Shown: piece by piece, positions 46,800 to 58,945 of the stretch
Layout: the number at the start of each line of letters is the position of its first letter
How positions within the stretch are numbered: position 1 is the first letter of the stretch
Origin: Cryptomeria japonica
Lineage: Eukaryota > Streptophyta > Pinopsida > Cupressales > Cupressaceae
DNA: 64,000 bases
Reading direction: 5' to 3'
NCBI RefSeq assembly: GCF_030272615.1
Contig: NC_081411.1
Span: forward strand, 182,922,977-182,986,976
Notes under the pieces: generated by a model
Told to the model about the DNA's origin: nothing
The model's input: only the letters and a program-made list of their open reading frames with translations
Databases searched by the model: none
Made by a program: the position numbers and the translations under genes

Positions 46800-47590
46800 C
46801 AGCAATCCCCGTCAAGTCAATGAAACACGTGGCACATAGTCATCAACCCTCTACATGAAAGAATTCCCATTAGAAAATCTCATGACCTAGTGACAAGCCC
46901 TGACAACTCTATGTCCAACTTACAAGCTGAAAATGCTAAGCGTTCATAACCTTGATATCTAGCGACCGAGGGCAACTGAACCGCCACTTGCCAATTCGCA
47001 ACAACAAAATGTTAAGTCCTCGTCACTGCAGTCACTTGGAGATAGTGGTAACTTTAACCCTTTTCGCGTACTCATTAACATAAAAGTGTTTATCTTTTAA
47101 CTGCTAGCACTTCACCCACAAGCTCACGAATTGATCAGGTCTTGAGACATTTATGTTTGCGAGATGGTGATAACCATAAAAGTTAACCACAAACAATCTA
47201 GTCGCTAGCTTGTGACCTAAAAATTCTAGCATTAAAAAAAATGAGAGCTAGTGACAACTGTATGAAATGAGTTACTCACTAACTCTCGCGGCTATAATGT
47301 ATGACATCAGACCAACTCGAGACCTCATGACCAAAGCAATTTCATTAACAAGCTCCAACTTGCTAACATAAAACGCTAATATAAAATGCTAACACCCAAA
47401 AAGCTAGAGACCTCGCGATGTAAACCCAAACCAACTTGTCGCCAGCTTGCGACTTGATCATGTCTTCAGACATTTAACCTCGCGAGATGGCGATAACTAT
47501 AAAACTTAACCATAAACTATCTAGTCGCTAGCTCGCGATGTAAAAATGCTAACATTACACAAACATGAGAGCTAGTGACAACAATGATGG
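46800..47590. repeat. Complex repeat with CTAGCGACC / GCGAGCTAGCGATAACC phrases
   Basis: A 323-bp period is visible: gatcaggtcttgagacattt at 47133 and gatcatgtcttcagacattt at 47456, each followed by gcgagatgg(c/t)gataac and ctagtcgctagct. Part of the region (about 47,270-47,470) recurs at 48,850-49,030. The CGCG-containing phrases give it a CpG content unusual for the neighbourhood. Confidence 0.6.
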
Positions 47591-48585
47591 CAAGCTAATA
47601 TGTACAAGGAATTTTTAAGGCTTAGATGCAAACTCATTCTTGAGGGACTAGTTTGAAGGTTTCTCCCGAGTCGAAGTTGATTAGACAAGCGAGGATGGCA
47701 ATTTCAGAGGCATAAAAGGATTGGATAGCTTCTGAGTTAGAGATGGGAGATAACAGATTTGTCTGAGAAATTAGAGGTTGCTTGTTATTAGGGATTCTGA
47801 AACAGAATTTGTACAATTAAGGAGCAATAAAATTAGAACAAAATCATTCACATAAGATGAGCCTTAGCAGTTAGCAGGATGCAGTGGATTTGATAGCCAT
47901 AGGCATGACTTCTAGAGTCTAGACTCACATTGAAAAGCACCAAAATGATGATTTTTCACGTGCATGAGCATCACCAGATGAAGTGTTAAAAAGTTATAAA
48001 TACAATGGAGTGGTGACTGAATTGGTAGCAGAGAAAAGAAACCTTTTTCACTTTCTATTGTTTTTTTCCTCAGAAAGGAAGATGATGTTTGCGTAGGATT
48101 GTGCATGGAGTTGTTGTGCTCTTTGTGATACCGGATGGGTGTTTTTTTTTCCTCCCATGTGAGTTTGTTTATTGTCAGAGGGGGCATGAAATCATTTTCT
48201 TATCAAGAAAGGCCACGTATGGCACATCCTCTGCCTCTACTCTACCACTGGATGGCACGGGGTTCAAAGAAGGATCCCATAGAGGAATGAAAGAAGGATT
48301 TGTTTGGGTGGTGAGTGGAAGCCAGTCATCTTTGTGACGACATGGAAGTTGCGACCCCTCTCCATCATATTATGTTTACCCTAAAGCTCCTCTTTCCACT
48401 TTCTCTAATCCTGGGCATGAAGGCTCAAGTTCCTCTTTCCATTTTCTCCAATCCTGGGCATGAAGGTTGAAGCTCCTCCTCTATTTTAGGGGTGACTTTA
48501 CTTCTTGCTAGGACCCAGTATCCCTTCCTCTAAGGGAAACGATCTTTTCGACATAACATAACATCTCACACTCCATCTGATAGCA
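47591..48585. other. Spacer between repeat copies; short tandem duplication
   Basis: Small open frames at 47634-47816 (minus), 47912-48187 (minus) and 48089-48337 (plus) show no domain. A 43-bp duplication (tcctctttccactttctcta at 48388, tcctctttccattttctcca at 48431) lies near the right end. Confidence 0.4.
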
Positions 48586-48589
48586 TAAA

Positions 48590-49060
48590 TCACACCCAGT
48601 CACAACCTTGCAACATAAAATGGTCAAGTGCAAAACATCTTGCGAGGTAGCGACAACTAAAATCTCCCAGTAATCGCAAGCTTGCGACTTAAATTGACTT
48701 GATGATAAAGGACCTGCGAGCTAGCGATAACCATAAAATCTCAAACTATTTATCTCTTGACCACAACGACCTAGCGAGTACCAACAAAAATCAATGTTTT
48801 ATGTTAATTACCTTCATAAACAGGCACAAGCAGTGGCACACAGACCATTAATGACTTACTCACTAACTCTCACGACTATAATGCATTGCATCAGACAAAA
48901 TCAAGACCTCGCGACCAAAGCAATTTCATTAACAATCTCCAACCTACTAACATAAAATACTAACACCCAAAAAACTAGAGACCTTGCAGTTTAAACCCAA
49001 ACCAACACTCGCTAACTCGCCATTTAAATTGTTAAATATGATATTTATCTGCGAGTTAGA
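48590..49060. repeat. Second copy of the GCGAGCTAGCGATAACC repeat
   Basis: Matches 46,900-47,470 in several blocks, for example actcactaactctcacgact at about 48,857 (first copy actcactaactctcgcggct) and the caaagcaatttcattaacaa block at about 48,917. Direct orientation, about 1.58 kb apart. It could be a pair of LTR fragments or an unequal tandem duplication. Confidence 0.55.
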
Positions 49061-49544
49061 GATGAAATATTAAACATTTCTCATTGTCTGACCAAGTATT
49101 TGACCACACTTGACGTTGACATGGACAAATAAAGAAAGGACAACTTAGATTTTCAACACACGACAACTTCGGTTTACTGGCCAACTAAGAGAAAAAGCAA
49201 ACACAAAACACTAATCGCCATGAACATCATACTAAGCATTTAATGTAGAATAGTAGAAAGGTTCTAATAGTTATGCAATATGAGTAATTTTATGGATCTT
49301 GCGACACAAATTGTTGCATTTCATGTTCAACATAATGTAGAACCAATTTACTAATAATTCAATTGTTTACTAATAATTCAAATTCACAATTAAAAATATG
49401 AAATAAGTATCCGTTCTGATTGACAAATTCAAGGAATACAATATCAAAAATCATCAATCACATCTATTGTATTGCAAATTGTAATATGACTCAAGAACTG
49501 TAGTATAAATGCCTATAAACTGACTGCTAATTCACTTCAGTGAC

Positions 49545-51440
49545 TCAGTCTGAGGCTTCTATATCCCAAATGGACTCAAGATCTGGAATCTGACTAGTAC
49601 TAACAAGTTCATCTTCATTCTGAGTCGGGTATTCAAAAACTTCTTCATCTTCATGATGACTCTGAGTTTGTGATACATCATTTGTCTCAGCACTAGCAGT
49701 AGCACCACCAAATTTTAAAGTATTGCACAACCCTCATCTTTCACGCATAGAATTTTAGATTGCCAATGCCCTATCATATGGAAAATCTCTAACATTATAC
49801 CGAGTTACAAACAACCTCAAGAAGTTTCCAATTTTTTGTCTAATTCGTTTATGATCTTTGATTTCAAAAGCCCTAATGCACTGAAAACTCTTTCATCTTC
49901 CACTTACCCCAATATCATTGTTTGACATAAATCAACAAGTTTGAAATATTCTGGTATTACAATATGCAATACTTCACTCTGATCTCTCCTTTTCCAAAGC
50001 CTTGCGATTGATCCAAGTTCAAATGGATTCTCCAAGTCAACCAACTGTTGTTTCATACACAATGCAAAGTGTTTACATTGTTTTTTAAGATGATCTGAAT
50101 TTAAAATTCCTTCTATTGGTTGTCCATTGCAATATGCATCTTTTGAAAATGTCAATATTAATTCCTCTAGTTTTTTATGAAGCACCTTTGCATCATTTGG
50201 ATTATCTCCAATTGAATGCCAAAATTGAGGATACACACAACCCATGGCTTCAAGTATTTCTTCTCGATGGAATCTTTCACGAATCTTAGTTGAAAGTTTG
50301 TATGCAATAGACTTTAAATTATCAGTAACAGATTTAACAATCCTATCAAAATCTTCCTTTTTAGCTAGTAGTGCTCTACCTCGCTTGCCCATCTTAGATT
50401 GGTGCATTGGTATCTGAAATCCTCTTACAAAGACACATAACTCATTTTTTGCATTGAAATGTAAAAAAAATTTAGCATGATTTAAATCTATAATTATCTG
50501 CCACCTAAAAAATTTTGGGCTTCGTCTAGTTAGATCTAAATATAGACCATCTAGGCCCAAGCATGTCATTTTATGTAGAGTGCTATACTCATTGATATGG
50601 ATAGTTCTGTCTTGGGCTTTCTTAACAAGTTTGTTCATTAAATCTAGCATGGTGAGAAGACTAGCTAAAGTTAACAAAGTCTCTATATCACTTAACTTAT
50701 GTAAGAGATCAAGAGCTTTATCTAGTCTAATGTGTTTCTCATACATTAGTCTGATCAAGGATTGATATTCTATTAGAACTTGTTTTGCTGGTCCATGCAA
50801 GGAGATCCATTTGATCTCAACATCCCTGAGAAGCTTGTTTCCTATTGTTACTGCCTTGGCAAAAATCTAAAATTCTTCAAAATGTTTAGGACTTCGGCAT
50901 AAGTATGAGTGGAGCTCATGGAGTAGATCTTCAACTTTTGACACTATAGGGAAATTGCTTACAATTATACATGCTAAATTCATTCAATGGGCCATGCAGT
51001 GAATGCCAACCATGTATGGTGCAATAGTAGTTTGTAATCTTGCGCAAAGACATGTGCTTTGACCTTGCATTACTACAGCTCCATCAGCTCCAACACACAC
51101 CAACTTCTTGGCAATTGTCAAGTCATCCATACCAACAATTTCATTCAAATCTTTCTTAACTTCCAAATATAAATTTTCTGTTGTTGAATTGCCCCTCATT
51201 TTACGAACACAGAGTAGGTAAGCTCAGCGGACATGTTCTTTTACGGTATAAATATGCATACAGACCCAAACAGTGTTATTTACTGCAGTAAATTCATCTA
51301 TGGATAATGAAATGAATTTTGACTCTTTTACACTCTCTTGTAAATTTTTCTTTTCCACCTCAGCGAGATAGTTTGCCATTTCCCATCAACCGTTTATTGA
51401 CCAATGTGACATAGGATAATGAGGAACATGCTTCAAGAAA
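49545..51440 (-). pseudogene. hAT-like transposase pseudogene (DUF4371 / ZNF862-like)
   Basis: One minus-strand frame runs from about 51,440 to 49,860. It shows LSIDEFTAVNNTVWVCMHIY (first catalytic Asp), then VGADGAVVMQG (second Asp) and GIHCMAH. Then come DVEIKWISLHGPAKQVLIEY and a 298-codon open stretch (50800-49904), followed by EDERVFSALGLLKSK, which matches the hAT C-terminal dimerisation region. The order and motifs fit the DUF4371-type hAT transposases related to zinc-finger protein 862. Breaks are few: stops at 51386, 51224, 50984, 50867 and 49904, and one frameshift near 49,850. After it, LFVTRYNVRDFPYDRALAI continues in another frame, then an acidic tail (49545-49730). Terminal inverted repeats were not found. 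Confidence 0.75.
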
Positions 51441-51539
51441 ATGCTTCAAGAGATTGTTCCCCTGGAAGGAACCCTTTTGAGTATTAGCTCAAATAAAAGA
51501 AAAATGGAAACGCTTAAGAATACCCCTGTCAAAGCCAAA

Positions 51540-52640
51540 AAAAAATTGACAGAGAGTCGACTAGAAAGAGTATTACTATAGACCTTGATTTGCATGACTC
51601 GAAAGACGAGAAAGAAAATAACCTTGAACAAGAGAGAAAATAAAGCATCTCATGGGAGAGGAGATCAACTATACTTAGAGCAAAAAAAAAATTGTAAAAG
51701 GGAAAGCAAGGAAATGGGGAAATATAAGGAGGAAGTATGTAATCTCGAATATAATGAGGAAACCTCAAGGGAGGGTTCAGAGGATGAGGATTTTCAAGTG
51801 GAAAATGAAGACCCAAATTTTTTTTTTTGAAGATGAGATGGAGGAAGAAAGCGAAAAGGAAAGAGATAGTGAGAAAAAGAGGATTCAGATAGCCCCAATC
51901 AAAGCCCATTGGCTCCCAACTACTAGGGTGATGAGGAAATGATCCCCTGTTCTTAGGAACCCCCACCTTAAAATAAAAATAATAAGGATATGCTTGAGCA
52001 TCTGAAGGAGTTATATGAGAGAATTGTTAACTTAGAGGAGAAGAATGAGGAATACAAAAATGATTTTGACAATCTCAGTAATGCCTTCAGTGCCCTCTAG
52101 TGTATCACTGATGGAATCATGAATAAAGTTGTTATGGGTATGGTAAAATCAAAAGGAAAAGAAAGAAGCTAGCAATACAGGGTAAGGGGGTGAAAGAAGC
52201 TAAAATGATGGAGACTGACAGATGGACACCTGGGAAACACAAATTGATAGGCTCTAGAGGAACTAGATCCTTATAAAGAAGGATTAATTGCTCTTAGTTT
52301 TTTTTTCTTTGGTTTTTTGTTGTGTTTTGTTATGATCTTAAAATGGTTTATATGATGGGCCTGTGTGCCTTTATATTTGGACTTTATGCTAAACTCTAAT
52401 AATTTTATGTTTGACATGGACATATATTACAATATTACTGAGATAGGTAGATGGAAACTTGTTAGACTTAGTAGCTTATGCTACAGGGATATGAAGATTT
52501 TTTATTACTTTTGAAATGGGGGACCCTGTTCTATGTTTTGTGGGATGGTTGTTCTTAGCTAGGGTTAATGTTGTGGTGTGGTAATCTTATTGTTTCATAG
52601 GTTTGAGACCTTCACCTTGCTTATATAATAAAAAACAATA
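51540..52640 (+). mobile_element. Possible LINE ORF1-type fragment with 3' tail
   Basis: Plus-strand frames give a very charged protein: basic at 51585-51750, acidic and Glu-rich to 51942, then a coiled-coil-like stretch LEHLKELYERIVNLEEKNEE at about 51,990-52,080. This is followed by a T/G-rich noncoding stretch ending gcttatataataaaaaacaa (52,619-52,638), a LINE-like tail. The resemblance is in layout only; no domain is certain. Confidence 0.35.
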
Positions 52641-53300
52641 ATTTTATTTTAATTATTTTTAATTTAATATTTTATTTAGCAATTTCTTTTTCATATTTAT
52701 ATAATCTTAGTTAAAATAAAGACATAATAATAAAATATGGTATATAATTTTTTTTATTATAAGAGAGAAAAATAAAGATTTCCTAGTATAACATGCACTT
52801 TCAATCTCATTGGGAAACATTAAAGGATCAATTTATACCCAAAAATGAATTGAATTATTTATCTAACTTAAACAATACCATTTAATGAGAATAGAAAAAT
52901 CACAACTTGGAAATTTCTTATGTATTTTCTATAATGCATGAGCAGTAGCATTAGAATAGAAGATTAATGTTAAAAGTGCAAATATTTCTATAGTATGTGG
53001 CTTGTTGTTCCAATGCATTTAAGAAGAACAAGACAAAGACTAATAGTGTTGTTGTTTTGTAATCCATTTCAAGGAATGAAACAAAATCCAAACATATTTT
53101 CAAAGTGGTTGAATTTAATATCACCATGTTTGATTTAATTATCAAAAACATCAAAGAATTTGCAAATGTAGTTGTATTAGCAAGGTTCATTAATTTCAAA
53201 CTTCAAACCAATAATTTATACTTAAAACCATAGGTGTACAAAATATTTATATAGCTTTTAACTACATTGTATCCTTTATTATAAAGTAGAAATTGTAAGT
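52641..53300. other. AT-rich spacer downstream of the kinase gene
   Basis: No coding or repeats seen. It should contain the 3' untranslated region and polyadenylation signals of the minus-strand kinase; aataaa-like sequences are frequent, so none is decisive. Confidence 0.4.
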
Positions 53301-53304
53301 GGGA

Positions 53305-56300
53305 TCATCTAGAACCCAAGTCTGATATTGTTATATCATTGATAGATGGGTAGGCCAAAGGAGTCATAGATGGATTATATAAGAATGGCCTAACAATAGA
53401 GTTTGTACTTTCAGTTGTAGATGTTGATGCATGTGTATGTAGAGGAAAATCTTCATCTTCAACACTTAGATAACCAGGCCTTGTGATGTTTGGCAAGCTT
53501 GTTATAGAAAGGTTTGAAAGCATTGCATATGCTTTGAGCATCGATGGACGAAGTGATGCATCTGCTTGTGTACATAAAAGACCAATATGAATATATCTTG
53601 AAACTTGTTCAATTGTAAAGCTCCCATTCATTGCTTTGTCAATTGTATCAACAATGTTTCCTTCTAGATAGCATTTCCATACCTACATAAGAGTTATGCA
53701 TGTTCATATTAAATAATATACAACTTGAAAAAATAAAATAGATTAAAATATATTTCTCTTACCCAATCTAATAGGCTTTGAAATTCGGGACATAATGCAA
53801 TATCAGTGTTCTTTCTCCCACTGATAATCTCTAAAATGACAACGCCAAAGCTATAGACATCAGCTTTAAGAGATAATTGACCTAGCATAGCATACTCTGG
53901 TGCCATATAACCACTACATAATAAAGAAGAATTATTAGCTCATAAAATATCATAAAACAACTATCGTAAAGAAAAACTATTATTTGATTTAGTTGAAGAT
54001 AAAAAAAGTTTTAAAGAAATTCAAAAAGGAAAAATAATAGAAATAGAAAATTTACTGCAGTCAAATAATATAAGTTTCATATCTCATTTATTTAGATAAT
54101 ATTCCCCTAGAAATCTATTTATTTCAGTCGTTTAGTAGCAATTGAGGGGTTGAGGAGGGCAAGATCATCATCGTTTCCTTCAACTAATAAATGGAGTGGT
54201 TAGATCTTTACTATGTTCCTGCTACCCTTGTATTAATGTAGGCCTCATCTTGGTGAACCAGTCTTGCTAAGCCAAAATCTGATATCTTTGGTAAGAATTT
54301 CTCATCGAGCAAAATATTGCTTGCTTTGATGTCTCGATGAATGATCCGCAGTTGAGAATCTTCATGCAAGTACAGAAGCCCACGAGCTACTCCACATATG
54401 ATGTTCAAACGCCTATTCCAATCAAGTTCTTTTCTCTGATCTGGATCTATAGCCATGGGTGAAAATAAATTACCCTCAATAAGAACCAATGTTCTATGAC
54501 TTAAACTTAATAGGCCTACAAAATAACAAGTATTGTGTCACTTTAGTTTTCATATTTAGATGGAATAACCTCACCAAATAGTATTTTGTCAAGGCTCTTA
54601 TTAGCCAAGAACTCGTATACAAGCAAGCGCTCTGATCCCTCTGTGCAACATCCAAGCAGATTCACAAGATTACGATGTTGAATTTTGGCCACCAGCTTGA
54701 CCTCATTTAAAAACTCCACTTTTCCTTGCGATGATTTTAAGGAAAGCTTCTTTACTGCTATTACTTTTCCATCTGGCATTGTACCCTAACATAAAAGAAC
54801 ACATAAAACTTAAGATTATATAAAACCTGACAACATGGATTTTCTGTCTTCTATTATGTGGTCGATGTAGTAAAAGAAAGAAAACAAGAAACCATGGTCT
54901 GTTATAGTTATGTTGTAATCTATGTTACCTTGTATACAGGACCAAATCCTCCCTCTCCAAGCTTGTTATCATCATGGAAATTTCTAGTGGCAACCTTGAT
55001 ATTCTCCAAGGTAAAGACTATTTCATGCTCCTCGCTGAGCACTGAATCTGCATCCATATCTGGATTCCTTCCAAATAAGTAATTAGCATAACAGCAGGGA
55101 AAACAATAAAAAATCAGAATTTCTTATCTATGTTCCCTGAATATGTTACCTTTCTTTAAGATTGCTAGCTTCCCTAATATTGCAGACTTCAATTTTCTTC
55201 GGATTGCAACCAGAAATAACACTACCACCACCACCAAGCCGCCGAGAAAACCCAAAACTATCTTTATTTTCTTTGAGGAATTTTCTGCACAGGGGATTAC
55301 CTTGAGTGTTTAGTCCTGTAATATGAACCCACTTAAAAAGTCGTTATTTCGATTACTTAAACCTAAGTAGTAGCAGGCAGGCGTTACTTAGCAGATACAT
55401 AACATTTACAGGATCTACTGGCAAAATCCATTTGAATTAGGTTTCCTTGTTGTTGTTCATATACGGACAAATCATCAATTATATACTGTCATTAGATACG
55501 TCAACATAATTAAAACTAACCTGAAAAAAAATTGCTATCCATATTACTTGGTGGAGGAGCCAATAAGATTGAGCTATAACGTGCCATGCAACTTCCCAAG
55601 CCGGCGACAGCACCAAGACGAGTTCCATTCTCAGACGCATCCAGCACATTCTTAATTGCAATTGATAAGCATGGTCTGCAGTCGCTAACACTGCTCAAAT
55701 CTTTCCAGCACTGGACGAAACCGATTGTTTGATAAGTCACAGAGGCAGTTGTTTGTCCAGAAGAAAATCGATCAGGGGAACGAAGGGCTTCATCTGACAA
55801 ATTTTTGAAAAGCACCTTTACTGCAGCACTAAACAAATCAGGATCACCTAAGGCCTTGGCTATAATGGAATCAACCGCTCCGTCGGTACTTAGTTCTCCG
55901 CCGAAGGCATAGTTCTCATAGCGTAAGTAGCACTTGTCAAGCCAAACCCTAGCGCCTATGGCATCTTTACAAGAGTTGCGGACGCTGCTATTTGCTTCTC
56001 GTGAACAGTTGAAGCATTCTTCTCTGCTTACGTCTCCCAGACATTGGAGGAGTCCCGAAGCTTTGTCTGTACCTTGGCCGGAATTAGAGATATTGAAACC
56101 ATTTGACGACGATGTATTATCTACAAGATTATTAAGAACTGTGTTCAAATTACTGCGGAATTCGGCGCTTGTATTAGTATTGCCGTTGCATATTTTCAGT
56201 ATTGCGTTGCATGTTGTTACGTGTTGGGCAATGAACAGCACAGAGATGCCAAATGACAGGAAAAGACGAAGCGAGTGCCGAAAATTTGCAGTGGAGGCCA

Positions 56301-56307
56301 TCTGCAT
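53305..56307 (-). CDS. Cysteine-rich receptor-like protein kinase (CRK, two DUF26 domains)
   Basis: Plasma-membrane receptor kinase with extracellular Gnk2/DUF26 domains, acting in stress or immune signalling by Ser/Thr phosphorylation. Exons (minus): 56307-55521, 55284-55150, 55067-54929, 54785-54575, 54446-54212, 53913-53763, 53682-53305. All have gt...ag borders and the phases agree except at exon 2/3. Exon 1: signal peptide (about residues 1-34) and two DUF26 domains, the first with [13 protein letters not shown]. Exon 2: transmembrane helix [20 protein letters not shown] followed by RRK. Exons 3-7: kinase with [11 protein letters not shown], catalytic Lys in [18 protein letters not shown] (RD type), DFGLAR and MAPEYAM, ending at the stop at 53305. 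Predicted length is about 678 residues, normal for CRKs. The second DUF26 has C-X9-C-X2-C instead of C-X8. Exons 2 and 3 are one base out of phase with the strong splice sites. Confidence 0.9.
55150..55284 (-). other. CRK exon 2: transmembrane segment
   Basis: 135 bases. The acceptor ctgtgcag|aaaattcc keeps the frame with exon 1 (joined codon gaa). It encodes a short Lys-rich juxtamembrane piece, a helix of about 20 hydrophobic residues, then basic stop-transfer residues (RRKLKS). The donor aaag|gtaaca is strong but leaves one base, whereas exon 3 supplies one base where two are needed. Confidence 0.8.
55521..56307 (-). other. CRK exon 1: signal peptide and both DUF26 ectodomains
   Basis: 262 codons plus one base. 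The start ATG at 56307 gives [10 protein letters not shown], then a hydrophobic core ([15 protein letters not shown]) and a likely cleavage near TCNA. A second ATG lies two codons later, so the start is uncertain by two residues. The donor is cag|gttagt. Putting all of the ectodomain in one exon is the usual CRK arrangement. Confidence 0.85.
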
Positions 56308-57000
56308 TCTGTATTTACGTTTAGGATCCTCTTAAAAACCAGACTTAAAATTCTGAAGATAATATATTTCGATTATTATCTAAATTGTTTTGACTTTTCG
56401 ATTCCAAAACACGTTTTCTTACCATAATCAGATAGATGCCTCCTGATCTAAGAATCTAAATTATTCCGGCGATGAAGGGTGCCAACTCTTATCCAGCTAA
56501 CACGTTCCTTCCTCGTATGTAGTTTAAAATGAAGTCAACTATTTTTTTATTATTATCATAAATAATGCCAGACTTTTCCATGCCCAGAGCCTCTCCATGT
56601 CTCCATACACCACGCATTTTCACATTAAACTTAATTTAATTAGTCTAGAGACAATTTAATGTTGGCATTCCATTAGTGTTAAGTATTTATCACACTCAGA
56701 AAATGATTAATTATAATATTAAATCCCTCATCCCGCTTCTAAATTAGTTGGAGTTTACAATATTGAATCTTGCAATTATCTATGCAACACCTTGGATTCA
56801 TCTTTGACCGTGTTTATTAATGAATTAAAAATTACAACAAATTTTCCGCTCACTTGTTTTTCGAAATATGCTGTACACGAAATGAATGAACAAGTAAACG
56901 ACCCCACAGCCAAAGGTATTCCACGTGGGTTGACTTGAAGTTTTTGTTTTGAAATGTGGAAGATATCTTTCATTGTTGACAACAGACTCTCGTTCTTCCC
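56308..57000 (-). promoter_or_regulatory. CRK upstream region with W-box cores
   Basis: The minus-strand upstream region holds an AT-rich atatatta stretch at about 56,360-56,368, a possible TATA. Several W-box cores (TTGAC[C/T], bound by WRKY factors) lie at 56390-56395, 56533-56538, about 56802 and about 56929 on either strand. CRK genes are often pathogen- or stress-induced through WRKY factors. The motif is short, so chance occurrence is possible. Confidence 0.3.
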
Positions 57001-57224
57001 TTGCCACATTTAAGAAATGTGGTTTAGTTGGCAAAACATTGAGGATTTTCAAATTTTTAACTTAATCTAACTTCTAGTTAAACGTGCAGATTGGTAGCTT
57101 GATGTGGGTTCTTGTTTTTTTGAGGAATGTGATAGTTTCTTCTAGTCATGTGCTAGCTTCTTAGCTAAACTTGTAATTTGTTATGTGAACGGACAATAAT
57201 GTTCCCGATTCTAAGCCGCAAAGA

Positions 57225-58945
57225 ATGGTGAAATGGAGTGATTTTCTCAGCGTTGTGGAGGTTTGGAGATTTTTTGTCTTCACATGGCAACAAAATTTGG
57301 ATTTGACTAGAGTAAGTTCCTTGCTACGTCTCAATATGGTAAGTTCTACAAAAGATATATTTTGGCTACTATATAGAATTCCAAATGCCATGTGGAGTCA
57401 AGTTCTACAAAAGAAATACTTGGATGATGCGATGCCTACCAAAATTATGACTATTGCCGACCCTCTCATGGCTCCTCAATTTCACTCGTCAATTTCAAAT
57501 TTTATGTCCAAATGGAGGGGCTTAATCACGAACCATCTTACATGGAAGATCAGGAACAGATGCCATGCTTCTTTTCTGCTCGACTGATGGAACGATTATC
57601 ACCCTTTTGCTTCGATTCCTAATTAGTGGGACGATGGCACTGGTTCCTTCAAATGGTAAGCATTTGATATGCTATATGCTAGGCTCCAAGTGTCAGGAGT
57701 TACGGATGGAGGAACTGATAAACCGCCACATTATCCTTTCCAAAGGCAATGATGAGATGATTTGGTGTTCTACTAAATCAGGGGAATATTTGAAAAAAAT
57801 TGGATACAAAGCGGACACAAGGGAATAGGAAGTGTGCCATTGGCCCATCGATTTATGCTAGAACATGATAGCCCTTCCAAAGGCAGGTGCCTTTGAGTGG
57901 ACGATCCTTCACAATCGAATATTAACTAGGGATAGCCTCTTGAAGTTGGGATTCTTAGGACTTTTTGATGCCCTTTATGCCAATCTCATCAAGAAACAAT
58001 GGATCATACTTTTATTCAACGCAATATGGCTCATGCTTGCTAGTGCAAGTTTTGTGGAATGTTGGGGTGGCAACGCCATCTCCCCAATAGTATTCGAAGG
58101 ATATTGTCTTGCTAGCCAATCTTGTACAAGGGATCTCTATGGGCTGGCCTATCGTTGGCGGTTCTAGCAATGATCATATAGCAAATATGGAAGGATAGGA
58201 ACATGAGATTTTTTTTTTTTTGGAAAATGAGTCTTCAATCAACACAATTCAAAGAAAGACCAAAATTGGGATATGTGAAATTAGAAAACCAAGGTAATTA
58301 ACAAAAAGTGCTATTTTTTTCTCTTTTTGGGAATGATTATATGCTAAAAGTGCGGAAGCACCTCATAACACTTAAAGGTGACTTTATCTTATCTAAAAAA
58401 GATTGAAGCTTTGTGAGATGGGCACTCCCCTCTGAGTCAGGTTGAAACTAAGTTTTGATGAAGTTTCCAAGGGTAACCCTAGAGCTTCGAAGGCCAGTTA
58501 TATCATAAGAGATTGTTTTGTTGTGTTTGTATGGGTTGTTTCTATAAAGCTCCCTAATGACACCAATAACGAAGCCAATATTGCAATAATTTATGAAGGA
58601 CTTAAGAAATATCCGAAACATAATGTAAATCATATTGAAATTAAATGGGACTCCTTATTATTACTCGAGCAATCATATTGAAATTAAATGGGACTCTTTA
58701 TTATTACTCAAGCAATTATATTAAATTACACCCGAAGTTGGAAGTTCAAAATGTGGGTCCAAGAAGTTTGTGTCCTATTGCAGGGCAATAATGATTATTC
58801 AACTAAACATATCTATAAAGAAGTGAATGTGGTTGCTGATTTTCTTTCTAATTATGCTATTGATTATTTTTTTCCCTCTATTGTTATGGACAACTGCATT
58901 CTTTTATTAATAGAGGAAATAAAGTTTACATTGTTCAAAAAGCCT
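57225..58945 (+). mobile_element. L1-type LINE, 5'-truncated (plus strand)
   Basis: Frames give LINE ORF2 C-terminal text. Post-RT region: PNAMWSQVLQKKYLDD, then SISNFMSKWRGLITNHLTWK. zf-RVT region: DEMIWCSTKSGEYLKKIGYK, then LPKAGAFEWTILHNRILTRD. RNase H: KLSFDEVSKGNPRAS, then NNEANIAIIYEGLKK and IEIKWDSLLLLEQ. RT is missing. The 3' end appears at about 58,945, where ttattaatagaggaaataaa is followed by tttacattgttcaaaaa, a typical LINE tail. Multiple frameshifts and stops. It lies tail to tail with the next LINE. Confidence 0.8.

Noticed and set aside
51529-51966. Minus-strand 145-codon frame with hydrophobic Phe/Pro text
   Set aside because: The plus strand over this stretch reads as a charged coiled-coil protein, more typical of coding sequence; the minus frame is its complement.
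54858-55082. Plus-strand 74-codon frame
   Set aside because: Antisense of CRK exon 3 and intron; no domain.
55934-56335. Plus-strand 133-codon frame
   Set aside because: Antisense of CRK exon 1, which has clear DUF26 text on minus.
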